NCBI GenBank assembly: GCA_036346395.1
Contig: CM070601.1
Coordinates: 15,497,763 to 15,561,762, forward strand
Origin: Hsuehochloa calcarea
Lineage: Eukaryota > Streptophyta > Magnoliopsida > Poales > Poaceae
Reading direction: 5' to 3'
DNA length: 64,000 bases
Part shown: positions 1-10,000 of the stretch, one piece after another
Numbering within the stretch: the stretch's first letter is position 1
Layout: each line of letters opens with the position of its first letter
The notes under the pieces: generated by a model
The model's input: only the letters and a program-made list of their open reading frames with translations
What the model was told of the DNA's origin: nothing
Databases searched by the model: none
Translations under genes and position numbers: made by a program

Positions 1-1253
1 AATGAACAGCGCGAATGAAATTTCAGATCGACAAAGTGGTAGGTTGGTTATACAGCAGGCCTATGTACAGAAAGAGGTCAATAATACAGATGTACTTGCC
101 ATCAACACTAACACGAGCTGCAGATCCAGCTAGTTTTGGAGTTCATTACTTCAAGAGCCTAATAATAACAAGAGTAATGATCCTTTACTGCGTATCTGGC
201 GTTACTCAGACGAAGCCAGCATGTGCTTGTGGGACTGTCGGACCGAGATGATTATACCGGGACCGGACTTTGAGCTAGCTTAGCTACTTGTCCGACCCTT
301 TATTGTCATCGTCGTCATCCTCCAGATCACTGAATGATACATCTTCCTCCTGCCCTAGTGAAGTTCTGTTGCCTGCTGTGCCAACCACATCAGCCGTGTC
401 GTCGTCGGGCCATTCATCAACTTCATCTTCATCAGTCTCAACATGAAGTTTGGACTCAATGGGTAAACTGTTGCTTTCGATTTTCACTGATAACTCTTCT
501 TGAACCACTGACTTGTCGATTATTTCCACCTCAGTGGTTGCAATTGGGAACTTCTCAGCCTCAACATCCGGCGTGATATCAGCAGTGGGTTCTTCGAAAG
601 ATGAAACTTTCGATGTGCCAGCTTTGTTCTGAATGCTTGAAGGTTGTATCACTTTCTCTTCAGCAGGAGTAGAGGACACATTCACATTTGATGATTCCGC
701 AGGAACCTCAGATCCTCGCTTATTCTTAGCCTGTAAACTTTGCAACAATTCCTCCCTTGCTTCTAGGATCTGTGCAAAAGGGAAGATTTTAATACGAAAC
801 TAAACTAAATGTAATGCCAGTAGAAATGAAAAGAGAAGGAAAACAAAAATTGAGAACAATGGAAAATGATAGGGATAAAAATGGTTTTACCGTCAGAACT
901 ATTTGGCTTTAGAAATGCCGAATAAATTATCGCTCACTGAGGTTTCCAAACCATCCGCAGCTGGTCGGCGCCTCTCACGTATGTGGGAATCATCATTCGG
1001 CAGTATAAAATCAAACACCCACGATTTTTACTGACTTACCGTCTGCAGTAGAAAAACCAACGAATACTGCCCTTTGACCAAGCCAACAGGAGGGAGAGAG
1101 AAGAAGGGGCAAGGGATAAGACCAAGCCACGACGCGATCTCTAACCTATTATTATTTTGAGCACCGGGTCAGCAGGACAGTGCCCGATGAGTGGGGTTTG
1201 TTCGTGTCGTATTGTGCGTAGGAACGAGTATGGATTCAAAAACCGTTCCCGGC
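1..1253 (-). pseudogene. Truncated duplicate of the BSD-domain gene: last exon (284-769) plus 3' flank and part of intron 2
   Basis: This stretch repeats 13189-14441 almost base for base, at an offset of 13188. It holds the copy of coding exon 3 (minus strand, 769 down to the stop at 284), which would encode 161 residues. That exon differs from the intact copy by only a few bases, giving one visible residue change (Thr for Ala in the SS-x-PAEEK segment). The splice acceptor before the exon (TTGCACAG) is kept. Exons 1 and 2 are absent, because beyond 1253 the sequence becomes a retrotransposon LTR, so this is a gene fragment and not a second gene. The acidic tail (DEDEVDEWPDDD and LEDDDDD) is intact. 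Duplication is seen directly; lack of function is inferred. Confidence 0.88.
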
Positions 1254-1609
1254 TGATGAATAAGTCCTCAGACTATGGTCTTTGTGGGGTAGGCTTGCAT
1301 GCAGACTTTAAGGACAGCATCTTGATCTGTCGACTTTAAGGAATGACATCTTGATCATCATAGGACAAAGATCTTGATCTGCAACTTTAAGGACGACATC
1401 TTGACCATCATAGGACAAATCTTAGACTAGCATCTTAGCATATACTTGGTGGTTGGCAGCCTATAAATATGTATCCCCAACCCCTCAGGTTGGCATGGCA
1501 TTGTGTTAGAAATAAACAAAGAAAAATTGCCTCATCTCCAAGTGTCATCCTCTCCATGAGAGTAAGGATCTTGCTAACACCAACGAGAAGAGTCCAAATG
1601 AGTAACAAG
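1254..1609 (+). repeat. Copia-type LTR, about 356 bp
   Basis: The LTR begins with TGATGAATAAG exactly where homology with the BSD duplication ends, and ends with GAGTAACA. It has a TATA box (CCTATAAATATG, near 1460). It is followed directly by a primer-binding-like site, AGTGGTATCGAGCC, close to the usual initiator-Met-tRNA complement TGGTATCAGAGC. Short repeats of 'ttaaggacgacatcttga' occur in the first 150 bases. No second LTR was found downstream, so the element is truncated on its right side. Confidence 0.6.
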
Positions 1610-2946
1610 TGGTATCGAGCCTTACTATCCTGTAGCTTGAGCATCTCTTGCTCATCTCGGCACTCACGCACGCTTTTAAAGCGGATGACGAACCAGACTT
1701 CCCAAATTCGTCTCTTCGTAATCTTCATCTTCACTTGACCTAAACCGCATCTCCTTGCGCTGCGGTTTTGCCAAAGATCACCAAAGAGGTATTTTGGTAA
1801 AGATATCAAAATACCCCTTCCCGATCCTTCTCAAAAGACCGAGTTCTATCGTCGTGAAGCAATTTCAAGCTTCACCACGTGTAGGTTGATCAATGGATAT
1901 CTTCATGTCGGTGCGTCTCTCTCATTTGACTCTCATAGGAACCACCATGACACTTGCACCGACCCTCACGCCACTTGAACCAACCCGTCGTACTGAGCTT
2001 CCGGTTTGGTCATCATTGTCCATCTTGCGCCATGCTTGAGTCCAATTCTTCATTCAACATCCTTGATCGTTCTAGACCTCATCTCTCCTAGCCTAGTCCC
2101 GATCATCCTCGCCGTTGACCGTCGTTGATCACCAAACCTATGCATAACAATAGACCCAGAAATCAATTTCGGACATAAGTTCTTCGCAACTTGATCTACA
2201 ATAGTCAAAATATGCATCATGCAACACATATGCACTGCAAACCATGACTTTGACATAAACCGCGAAGATCACTGCCTTCCCGGCGCATGATAAGGGTCTG
2301 GCCGGTCAAACCGCCGCTCATAGCCGGTCTGACCGCCACCCTGACCGATCAGACCGTCGTTGGTCTGACCGCCCAAATAGAAGCCGGTTAGACCGCTCAA
2401 GTCCTTAGCCAAATTTTCGTCCTGAAAATTTGAAGACTCTGGAAAAGTAATTTGAATAGAATTTTTGACTTAAAGTTCCAAAAATTATGAGACCAAGTGC
2501 AAACAAATCATCTCGCTTGCCAATACCCCTTTGTTTTTGGCCAGGTGTCAAAAACCCAAATTTTCTTTTGGTCGGTTTGATCACCGGTACCTCAGTTGGC
2601 CGGTCAGGCCGTCACCCAGACCGGTCTGACCTTCTGACGACCTACAAAAGCCTAATTTTATTGAAAACGAGGGTTTTATTAAATGCTTTGACGCTATTGT
2701 TAATTGTTCATCACACTTACACTTATATTAGAAGCATATCTTAGTAATATCCTCCCCATATTTCCACGACAACGACGGGCTATCAGCCGGTTACGCTTGT
2801 CTGTCACCTTAAGCAGCGTACACGGAGCATGCGGTAGTGTGAGATACGAATCTTGCAACTACAATCCTACCGATGTTTGGGAACAAAGCGTTTCTCGTCC
2901 TTTTGAGCTGAAAGCAACAGGTGCCTGCGTCTTTTAGGGAAGTGTG
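1610..2946 (+). mobile_element. Internal region of a truncated, probably non-autonomous copia element
   Basis: Non-coding sequence follows the primer-binding site. I see no gag or pol similarity. Between about 2285 and 2640 the motif GGTCTGACCG and its reverse complement CGGTCAGACC recur many times. The right boundary is uncertain: the sequence runs into the inverted repeat of the next element near 2947 without a second LTR. Confidence 0.4.
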
Positions 2947-3813
2947 GACTAATTTAGCCCCATTGCGCAACAAAAATTCCAAAAATAGCCCCAAAAATTT
3001 TAAAATTCTCAAAATAGCCCCTCCCTAAGACGTGATGCCGTCGGGACGGCAGACACATTGGTGTCTTCTGTTCCCGTGGGCAGCACCTTGGTGTTACTTA
3101 CGTGGGCAAAAAATTTTATTTTATTATTTTTTTTTCAAAAAATTAATTAATAATATTTGTTGGACGCTTTTTTAAATATGCAAAATGAGCTCAAAAAATT
3201 ATGAAATTTTTTTTGGAGTCTCCTGGCATAGTTTTTATGCTTGTGCAATTTTTTTGAAATTTTATGCATTCTTTTTTTTTCTGCAAAATTCTTTAAAGTC
3301 TAATGTTTGTAGGAATTTTATAATATAGCAAATGAGGTCCAAACATTATGAAAGTTTTTTTCCATACTCCCTACACAGTGGACTTAATTGTGTAAATTTT
3401 ACAAAAAATTTTATGCTCTGAAATTATCTCGGCAAATTCAGGGTTTAGGTCTCAAAATTAGGACGAGACGTTTCGGAAATTAGGGTTTCATGATTTCATG
3501 TGACTTGAAATGTGCGAAGTTTGGTACGACATGGCTACTCTTGGCCGCTATGGTTCTTACTCATATTTCTTCTGTGAAAGTAGAGTGCGAAAATGCAGAG
3601 TACGGAAATTAACTTAACTAAAAGGGCCGAGAACGTTGCGATTACAGAGAAACCCTAAAACATAGCAGAATCGATACCGATGTGAATGGTTATCTCTGGA
3701 ATTCCACCAGAAAAGGCATACTTTGATGGCTCAGCGGAGGCACAGCACCAGAACTACATTGCAGCCCGCGTGCGGACAAAAGCACGTTACATGTGGTCAC
3801 ATGGCATGATGGT
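2947..3813 (+). repeat. Left terminal inverted repeat, about 867 bp
   Basis: AT-rich arm matching the reverse complement of 10001-10859. It starts ACTAATTTAGCCCC and contains a GC-rich block with GGGACGGCAG and CAGCACCTTGGTG motifs around 3045-3100. Confidence 0.8.
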
Positions 3814-3971
3814 GCCCACGCTGGGCGGCTAAAGGTCTTGGGTCGCTGCCGTCCCGACAAAGCCTCGATAGGAACACGTTGGACACGTGCTACCCTAGGG
3901 TGGGCTAGGAGAGACCGAGGCGTATACCCGAGTTCCATAACCTTTTCGAGACTCTCCACGAGGACGCGACT

Positions 3972-4412
3972 ATGCCGCAACCATCGCCATCACGGAGGAG
4001 GCGCAGGATCGACTTCCTCGCACGGCGTTCAATCACACCTACGGAGCGCGACCGGTGGTTCGGCGACACGTGCGGAGGGTACACCGTCGGCACTCACTAC
4101 GGCTCGGACGGCCAGAGGATCCTCGTCAACACAACAGCCTACTCAGGTACACGTGAACGTACTTACACCAATTTTGCCGTCGCTCAAAACCAATAACTAA
4201 CTCACCCTGTACGCTTCCCGCAGGAAGAGCACTAGTGGGTTGACGACATGCTCAGGCCTCAGTCGGACCGCCACGATGAGATCATCCCAGATTCGCCTCC
4301 CAGACAGGGCCCCTACTACGGCCTTCGAGACGTACGCCACTCCCTGGACAGGTTCACATTCCCTGAGGATCAACTACGTTGTCCGACAGCGACGACGATG
4401 CGCCCTGACTAA
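3972..4412 (+). pseudogene. Element-borne gene A: two-exon hypothetical protein, frame broken
   Basis: I do not recognise the family. Exon 1 (ATG 3972 to 4146) encodes a basic start (RRRRRIDFLARR) and then an aromatic- and glycine-rich segment (RWFGDTCGGYTVG). A 77-base intron with GT (4147) and AG (4223) follows. Exon 2 (4224-4412) in its best frame encodes WVDDMLRPQSDRHDE and a C-terminus ending TATTMRPD. Exon 1 ends one base into a codon, so it does not join exon 2 in that frame, and a TAG at 4233-4235 also interrupts it. I infer a decayed gene rather than a working one. It sits at the left arm's inner edge, reading inward. Confidence 0.4.
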
Positions 4413-4553
4413 TTTCATGGCCGTGTAAAACTTGTTATGTAATGCCATTGTGCATCCCGCCTTTCTGATTTATGTAATATCCCTATGCGTTACGACTGTG
4501 AGATTTATGTACACAAAATGTTCTCCGAAATATTTAGTACTAACAACAACTGT

Positions 4554-4558
4554 ACCTC
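4554..4558. repeat. Target-site duplication ACCTC (left)
   Basis: ACCTC immediately precedes the TG of the solo LTR and is repeated at 7328-7332 directly after its CA end. Confidence 0.75.
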
Positions 4559-4924
4559 TGAAAGATCTAGACCCGCCATTATGAGTTAATGGATTGTTTT
4601 GGTGATTAATGACAAATCCAAATATGAGACTAACTCTCTTGTCAAGTATTATCTTTGTGTAGTCTCATTTGGATATAAAGGTGAAATACAACGAGGTATG
4701 CAATCGACATCTTAATCTTATATATTGTTGCATTCCTCGGATCCAAAATATAGGATTGAACTCAACCATAAGTCAAACTCGAATATGTGCATATGATCTT
4801 ATTACACATTTGTGTATGCACACATCTAGGGGGAGTTTTATTCTATATTTTGTGGTTTCATAAGTATTGATCCATATTCCATTCTCCACATACATTTGGG
4901 ATCTTTACTTTGAAACAAATCCAT

Positions 4925-5045
4925 TTGAGTATACAAAACTTGTGTAGTTCGTATATACTCATGTTATGAGTATATAGAACTTGTGTAGTTCTTGTATACT
5001 CATGTTAGAGTATATATAACTTGTGTAGTTTATATATACTCATTT
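4925..5045. repeat. Tandem array 1: about three ~41-bp units
   Basis: Units have the form GAGTATAnnnAACTTGTGTAGTTnnTATACTCAT, so each unit begins and ends with a partly inverted GAGTATA/TATACTC pair. Confidence 0.7.
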
Positions 5046-5224
5046 GTTACTTCAATTATCTACATTCAATTTATGAGTATTTTAGTGGTTATCATCAATT
5101 AACAAAGAGGGAAAGATTGAGGTATCTTGTCCCACCATTATGAGTTAATGGTATGGTGTGGTAATTAATGATAATCATATTGTGGAACTAACAGTTTCCA
5201 TGAGTTGGGTGAATAGGTTATGTT

Positions 5225-5560
5225 CCAGGATGGTGGAGACTTTGGGATGATCATGAGTTGATCATCAAGTCAAGAGCTTGGTGTAAAGGATGCATCATGA
5301 GTTGATGCTTATCAAGAAGGGATGATCATGAGTTGATCGTCAAGTCAAGAGAAGACCCATCATGTGTTGATGGAGGTCAAGTGAAGGAATGTATCATGCG
5401 TTGATGCATGTGAAGACTCGGGATGAAGAAATCATCACGTGTTGATGATGTTCAAGATAAGATCCCGAAGTAAAGAAATCATCATGTGTTGATGATTGTC
5501 AAAGTCAAGGACCCGAACTTGAAGTGTTGATGTGCGTCATCAAGCTTCAAGAAGATGCAA
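5225..5560. repeat. Tandem array 2: about seven ~50-bp units with ATCATGnGTTGAT
   Basis: The core ATCATGAGTTGATCATCAAG recurs with variation (ATCATGTGTTGATG, ATCATGCGTTGATGC), each followed by GTCAAG or a similar run. Confidence 0.7.
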
Positions 5561-5689
5561 GGCAAATGTATGACTAGCTAGGGCTAAGGATGTGTTCCTA
5601 GTCTTTTACCAGTCTCGGCGTTTGGTTGATAGACCGGATTGCTAGTATAGGATTGCCGTACTATTAAGAGGGGTCTTGACTAGTAGCAT

Positions 5690-6120
5690 GAGTTAGTCAT
5701 GTGTTGATAGCTCATTGTGTTTGCTCTAGCTCATCTATGCATGGAGCTATTATTTGCGAATGTGTTTTGCAAATAGCCGAGGCTCATGCATTTAATCTTT
5801 GTAGCATGGGACTATACTTTGCAAATGTGTTTTGCAAATGGTTGAAGTCCATGCGCCTTAGCCTTGTGGCATGATGCTGTTATTTGCGAATGTGTTTTGC
5901 AAATAGTTGATGCTCATGTTTGATTTCTTGTAGCATGTGACTTAAGTTTGCAAATGTGTTTTGCAAATGGTGTAAGTCCATGTACCTTTTTCCTTGTGGT
6001 ATGATTCTAAAAGTTGGCAAATGTGTTTTGCAACTTGCTAGGAATCTTGCTATTGATCCTTGTTGGCATGGCTTATCAATTGGTAAATGTGTTTTGCAAT
6101 TGAAGTTGTTGAAAAAGCCA
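5690..6120. repeat. Tandem array 3: about six ~63-bp units with TTTGCAAATGTGTTTTGCAA
   Basis: The core (T)TTGCGAATGTGTTTTGCAAA appears near 5755, 5818, 5883, 5947, 6013 and 6080. Alternating spacers end in 'catgc' plus a T-rich run. Confidence 0.75.
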
Positions 6121-6127
6121 TTGCTGT

Positions 6128-6490
6128 GTTTGTCAGGATAATCGGAAGTTCCGCAGTGTTATCGGAAGTTCCTCAGTGTTGTGGGAGGAACTTCCTATTA
6201 TCGGAAGTTCCGCAGTGTTATGGGCGGAACTTCCTATTATCGGTAGTTCCGAAAATTTGGCGGAACGTTTTTTCCATAGAAGCACCCTTTTGGGACTTAG
6301 CCAAATTTTGGAGGTGCGGAAGTTCCGCAATGATATGTGAGGAACTTCCGATAATAGGAACTTCCGCATTTTGGTTGGCGGAAGTTCCGATCTCAATTTC
6401 CAACGGCTAGTTTCTCGTCTGATATAGCCGTTATTGTGCCTGTCGCTGAGGTGCGGAAGTTCCGGACTTTGAACGGCGGAACTTCCGATT
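6128..6490. repeat. Array 4: about twelve CGGAAGTTCCG dyads
   Basis: CGGAAGTTCCG or its complement CGGAACTTCCG recurs at irregular spacing, with variants such as GGAACTTCCTATTATCGG. Each copy is a short dyad with a one-base centre. Confidence 0.75.
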
Positions 6491-7327
6491 TCCCTGATTT
6501 TTCAGGGGTTTGTCTCCCAACGACTAGTTTTTGTGTGTGGGCTATATATAGCCACCTTGGTCGGTTGGGAGAGGTTGTTGGTGATATTGTGAACATTCTT
6601 TGAGCCTCTTGAGCTAAGAGCAAGCCTCTCCTCTCTTATGTGCATGTGTTGCACTTGGTGAGCTTGGAGAGTAAACCCTAAGTGCATGTGTTGCCTTAGG
6701 TTGTGGATTGTGTATCCACGTGAGCGTTGACACTTGATTAGTTCAAGTGAAAGTTTGAATTTGTTACTCTTGGTGTTTGCCGACACCTAGACGGCGTGGA
6801 GACGTCGTGCTCGGTGACCTTCTCAAGAAGCTTGTGAGAAGGCCCGACGGTTGTGAGTGGTTCGGTGCTCGCCATCTCCGGAGCGGAGGAAGAGCAACCA
6901 TAGTGGAGCGAGGTGTGTGCTCATTTGAGGAGCCGGTCCAAGTGGTTGGACTTACCTCGGAGGTGTTTGGCTTAATCAGTGGAGCCGGTCCAACGCGGGT
7001 TGGGCTTACCTCAACGTGGATTAGGGGAGACCGGCAAGTCTCCGAACACCATGGTAAAAACATCGTTGTGTCATTGTGTTTTGCAATTCTTGTGCTTTAC
7101 TTTGAGCAATTTACATTACATGCTTTAATTGCTTATTCATCTTTGTATGATTGCTATCATTGAATTGTATTCATATTGTCGGTGCACTTAGTTGAGCCTA
7201 GTGGATTTAGGTTTTAATTGTGCAAAACCAATTGTTATTAGCTTCCGCATTATTAATTGGTTTAGCCCGATAGAGATTTTAAAAACCGCCTATTCACCCC
7301 CCTCTAGTCGGCCACCTTGATCTTACA

Positions 7328-7332
7328 ACCTC
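7328..7332. repeat. Target-site duplication ACCTC (right)
   Basis: Direct copy of 4554-4558 just outside the LTR end. Confidence 0.75.
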
Positions 7333-7451
7333 CCGATTTTAACTTAGTACACCTTAAAGACATAACGCAATGCTGCCCCACGATACCTCATCGGCCCTGC
7401 TACCTCGCGGACGCGAATTTTCTTCAACCAAATTACAATTTACCCGCAGGC

Positions 7452-7460
7452 TATATATAT
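7452..7460 (+). promoter_or_regulatory. TATA box of element gene B
   Basis: TATATATAT about 70 bases upstream of the ATG at 7528. This placement argues against using the upstream ATG at 7459, which would lie before the likely transcription start. Confidence 0.5.
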
Positions 7461-7527
7461 GCATGATTTGGCTGCCATTCCACTCACTCTTCAGTTCCTC
7501 TTCTCCTTCCTTCCAGTCTTAAACGGG

Positions 7528-8035
7528 ATGTCTACGGCCTCATCAAACTTTCGAGTGAGCAGGCAATTAGAAGCACTACGACAGCACTTGGATTGCCCTC
7601 GTTGCAGGGATCCGGTGAATGTGTTCACCTCCCATACGCCAACGAATCCATCCCGAGTGTTCATGAAGTGTTCGAATCTTACGGTAACTTATGTCTGATC
7701 ATCCCCAATGAACTTCTTTCCAAACACCATATTTTTTCACTTGCAGTTCCAATTATTTTTTACAGAACACAACATGCCGGTTCTGTTTGTGGTGATGAAG
7801 TCATGCGGAGGTTCGAGGCATTGCAATGCAAATTGCGACCTTGCAAGAGGACACACGTCATGTGGCTGCATTTCGTCAAGTGCCTCGACCATCGGATCAA
7901 CCGACGAAAAATAAAGATAATGTTATTAAAAGACTGGATGAAAGGATGGAAAGGGTTGAGAAATCGCTACAGAAATTAGTTAACATGGCCAGTTTGGTAA
8001 TTTTTCTTCTATTATTTCTTGTTCTTGCTAAGTAG
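7528..8035 (+). pseudogene. Element-borne gene B: GRF-type zinc-finger protein with coiled coil and C-terminal membrane segment, frameshifted
   Basis: Exon 1 starts at ATG 7528 (MSTASSNFRVS) and carries CPRCRDPVNVFTSHTPTNPSR, which fits the start of a GRF zinc finger (Cys-x2-Cys, then T-x-x-N-P-x-R-x-F-x-K-C). A donor GTAACT follows codon 'ACG' near 7683; the acceptor is TTGCAG near 7746. The rest is split over frames: VCGDEVMRRFEALQ in one, then from 7826 MQIATLQEDTRHVAAF, a charged helix (RLDERMERVEKSLQKL) and a hydrophobic tail (VIFLLLFLVLAK) ending at 8035. The family layout of zinc finger, coiled coil and tail anchor is clear; the reading frame is broken, so this copy is probably dead. 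Confidence 0.5.
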
Positions 8036-8329
8036 AAGTTCAGTTTTAATAAGATTGTAATATCCACTCTTTATCTATGCATCCACACGCACTACGTGAT
8101 GTATGCCTTTGCGGCGTTGTTGTACTAGTTTGTATCATGTATGCATCTATCTAATTCCGTTGTGAACACTTTGCGTGTGAATTAATCAAACAGTAATTTC
8201 TAAATCAGCGCGGAACCACCGCCATCTACTTTGCAAGATTTCGACATCGAAGTACAAAATTTCTTCTTGCACTACCGCTCTTAAATGAAGCGCAAAAAGA
8301 CCATCTCTGAAAAAAACATTCCGCACGAA

Positions 8330-8490
8330 AATCTGAACTTTCGCGGTGCAGGAGTTCCGCTCCCAACATGGCGGTAAGAACCACGCTTGTAGAAAATCAG
8401 GTAAGTCCCAAAAGGGTGCTCTTTGGAAAAAAAAATGTTCCGTGGGATTTTCGGAAGTTCTGCCGAGAGGTAGTTCCGCACTTATATCGT
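8330..8490 (-). repeat. Inverted fragment of the solo-LTR dyad region
   Basis: This stretch is similar to the reverse complement of about 6240-6320: both share GTCCCAAAAGGGTGCT followed by a GGAAAAAA run, GTTCCG and TTTTCGGAA. It lies just 3' of gene B and outside the solo LTR. Confidence 0.55.
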
Positions 8491-8569
8491 CGGAACTATC
8501 GATCATCCTAACAAAGCAAACAGATGGCTTTCAAAACAACTTCAATTGCAAAACAAATTTACGAACTTA

Positions 8570-9030
8570 TGACAACACACCGCCTCGCTTGACTTTTTCA
8601 GACCGAAATGACAGCACTCTGCAGAGTAAGACGTGACAACACACTGCCTCGCCACTTTTCGGATCGAAATGACAAAGACTGCGAGTAAGACGTGAGAACA
8701 CACTACCTCGCCCGACTTTTGGCATCGAAAAGATAGCACTCTACAGAGTAAGACGTGACAACACACTGCCGCGCCAGCTTTTCAGACCGAAATGACAGCA
8801 CTCTGCAGAGTAAGACTTGACAACACACTGCCTCGCCAGCTTTTCAGACCAAAATGATAGCACTCTGCAGAGTAAGACGTGACAACACACTGCAAACCAG
8901 GACGAGAGAGGACTCTGCAAAGCAAAACGTGACAACACTCTGCCTCTCGAGCTTTTCCTATCGAAAATACAACACTCCAAAAAATGGGACATGACTACTC
9001 TCTGCAGAAAGATTAGACAACACTCTGCCA
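8570..9030. repeat. Minisatellite, about seven ~61-bp units
   Basis: Units read GACAACACACTGCCTCGCC, then TTTTCAGACCGAAATGACAG and CACTCTGCAGAGTAAGACGT. Copies near 8755-8880 are the best conserved; the outer ones are decayed. The array ends about 10 bases before the TATA box of gene C, so it occupies that gene's upstream region. Confidence 0.8.
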
Positions 9031-9040
9031 ACCCTCTGGC

Positions 9041-9048
9041 TTATAAAA
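9041..9048 (+). promoter_or_regulatory. TATA box of element gene C
   Basis: TTATAAAA lies directly after the ~61-bp repeat array and about 70 bases before the coding similarity begins. Confidence 0.5.
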
Positions 9049-9108
9049 GGAGGTGCAAGTCATCTACGAGAGAAAACCACACAACCAAACCAAACACTAC
9101 ACCAGAGC

Positions 9109-9784
9109 TTGCTTCACCACGCTGGGATAGACAACCTCAAGAAGCAATGGGACGAGATCCGTGATCTAGGAAGGGCTTCAACGCAGCGGGCCGAACAAGC
9201 TAGGGCTGCTGAGGCCCGGGTCCGGCAAGAGCAGCTTGCCAGGATGGTAGCTCTCCGCAATGAAGCCCCTTGTAGCAGCAACCCCTTCCAGAACGTTCCA
9301 AACGAGTCTTCGCCGCAACACCCGCCAGAGGGGGAGATGCCGCCCCTTTGTTGGTGCAGGGACACATGCAAGTTCTTCAAATCCAAGCACCACCAAATCG
9401 GCATGCGTTCGGGTTGTCCTAACTACTCCTCGACTATCCCGACCGCCGTTGGGATATGAGCAAATATCGGCGGTGGTAGGAGTACTTACAAGAATTTATC
9501 GTACCAATTCTCTTTCGAGTACGCACTAACAATCTCTCCGTCTACCCGTAGTCCCCGAGCCGCTATGTAGCTTCCGCAAGTGGATCGACCTATAGATCCA
9601 CCCACACGACCAGTGGCAGCTCGATTTCGAGGAGTGGAATGCCGAAAGGGGACGCGAGATCCGGGAGGAGGATCGTCGGACTGAAGAGCACAACGAGCGT
9701 ATCCGCCGGGAGACTCAGGCACATCTCGAGGCGTGCAGGCGCAGGGAGCGCGAGGCACGCGAGAGGGAGTGCGAGAAAAAGTGA
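9109..9784 (+). pseudogene. Element-borne gene C: CxC-motif (GRF-like) protein with long charged helix, frame broken
   Basis: Coding similarity runs from about 9109 with a charged segment (NLKKQWDEIRDLGRAS, then AEARVRQEQLARM) and a finger-like PPLCWCRDTCKFFKS...GCPNY. A frame change near 9428 is needed to continue as DYPDRRWDMSKYRRW. An intron-like gap precedes a second part with CSFRKWIDL, an in-frame TAG (9593-9595), then HPHDQWQLDFEEW and a very charged Arg/Glu helix ending at the TGA 9782-9784. No ATG is visible at the start of the similarity. The layout resembles zinc-finger plus coiled-coil proteins often found in rice transposons (recalled, not searched). I infer a pseudogene. Confidence 0.45.
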
Positions 9785-10000
9785 GAAATGGCGGCCGAGG
9801 CGCATGGCGGCGAGAGTACAATGCCGAGCTCGCAAGAAAGGGCAAATGGCCCCGGTCCACGATGAGGTCGGGCTAGTCCGTAGTAGTCCCCTTCTATTCG
9901 CCATGTTTTAACTATCCCTAAAGGCATGCGTGCCCATGGCCCTAAAGCTCGTGTCGTAAGTTACCGTAGTAGTAGCGTCCATGGTAAAGTAATTAGCCGA

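Larger units (their letters stand above)
4559..7327 (+). mobile_element. Solo LTR, 2769 bp, flanked by 5-bp ACCTC duplications
   Basis: The block starts TGAAAGATCTAG and ends TTGATCTTACA, with ACCTC on both sides. There is no primer-binding site, polypurine tract or second LTR, so it is a solo LTR left by recombination. Near the right end is TTCACCCCCCTCTAG, a sequence familiar from ends of grass copia LTRs of the SIRE type (assignment is inference). A TATA-like CTATATATAGCC lies at about 6542-6553. Most of the LTR is made of four successive tandem arrays with different units, described separately. It separates gene A's 3' flank from gene B's promoter. Confidence 0.75.

Noticed and set aside
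5225..6120. CRISPR-like array
   Set aside because: Repeats and spacers are both degenerate and repetitive, in a plant LTR; there are no unique spacers and no cas genes.
6128..6490. Reading the GAAGTTC dyads as heat-shock elements
   Set aside because: Heat-shock elements need nGAAnnTTCn spacing; here only one base separates GAA and TTC.
6777..7163. Open frame of 128 codons near the end of the solo LTR
   Set aside because: Inside an LTR, no family similarity, no promoter or splice context of its own.
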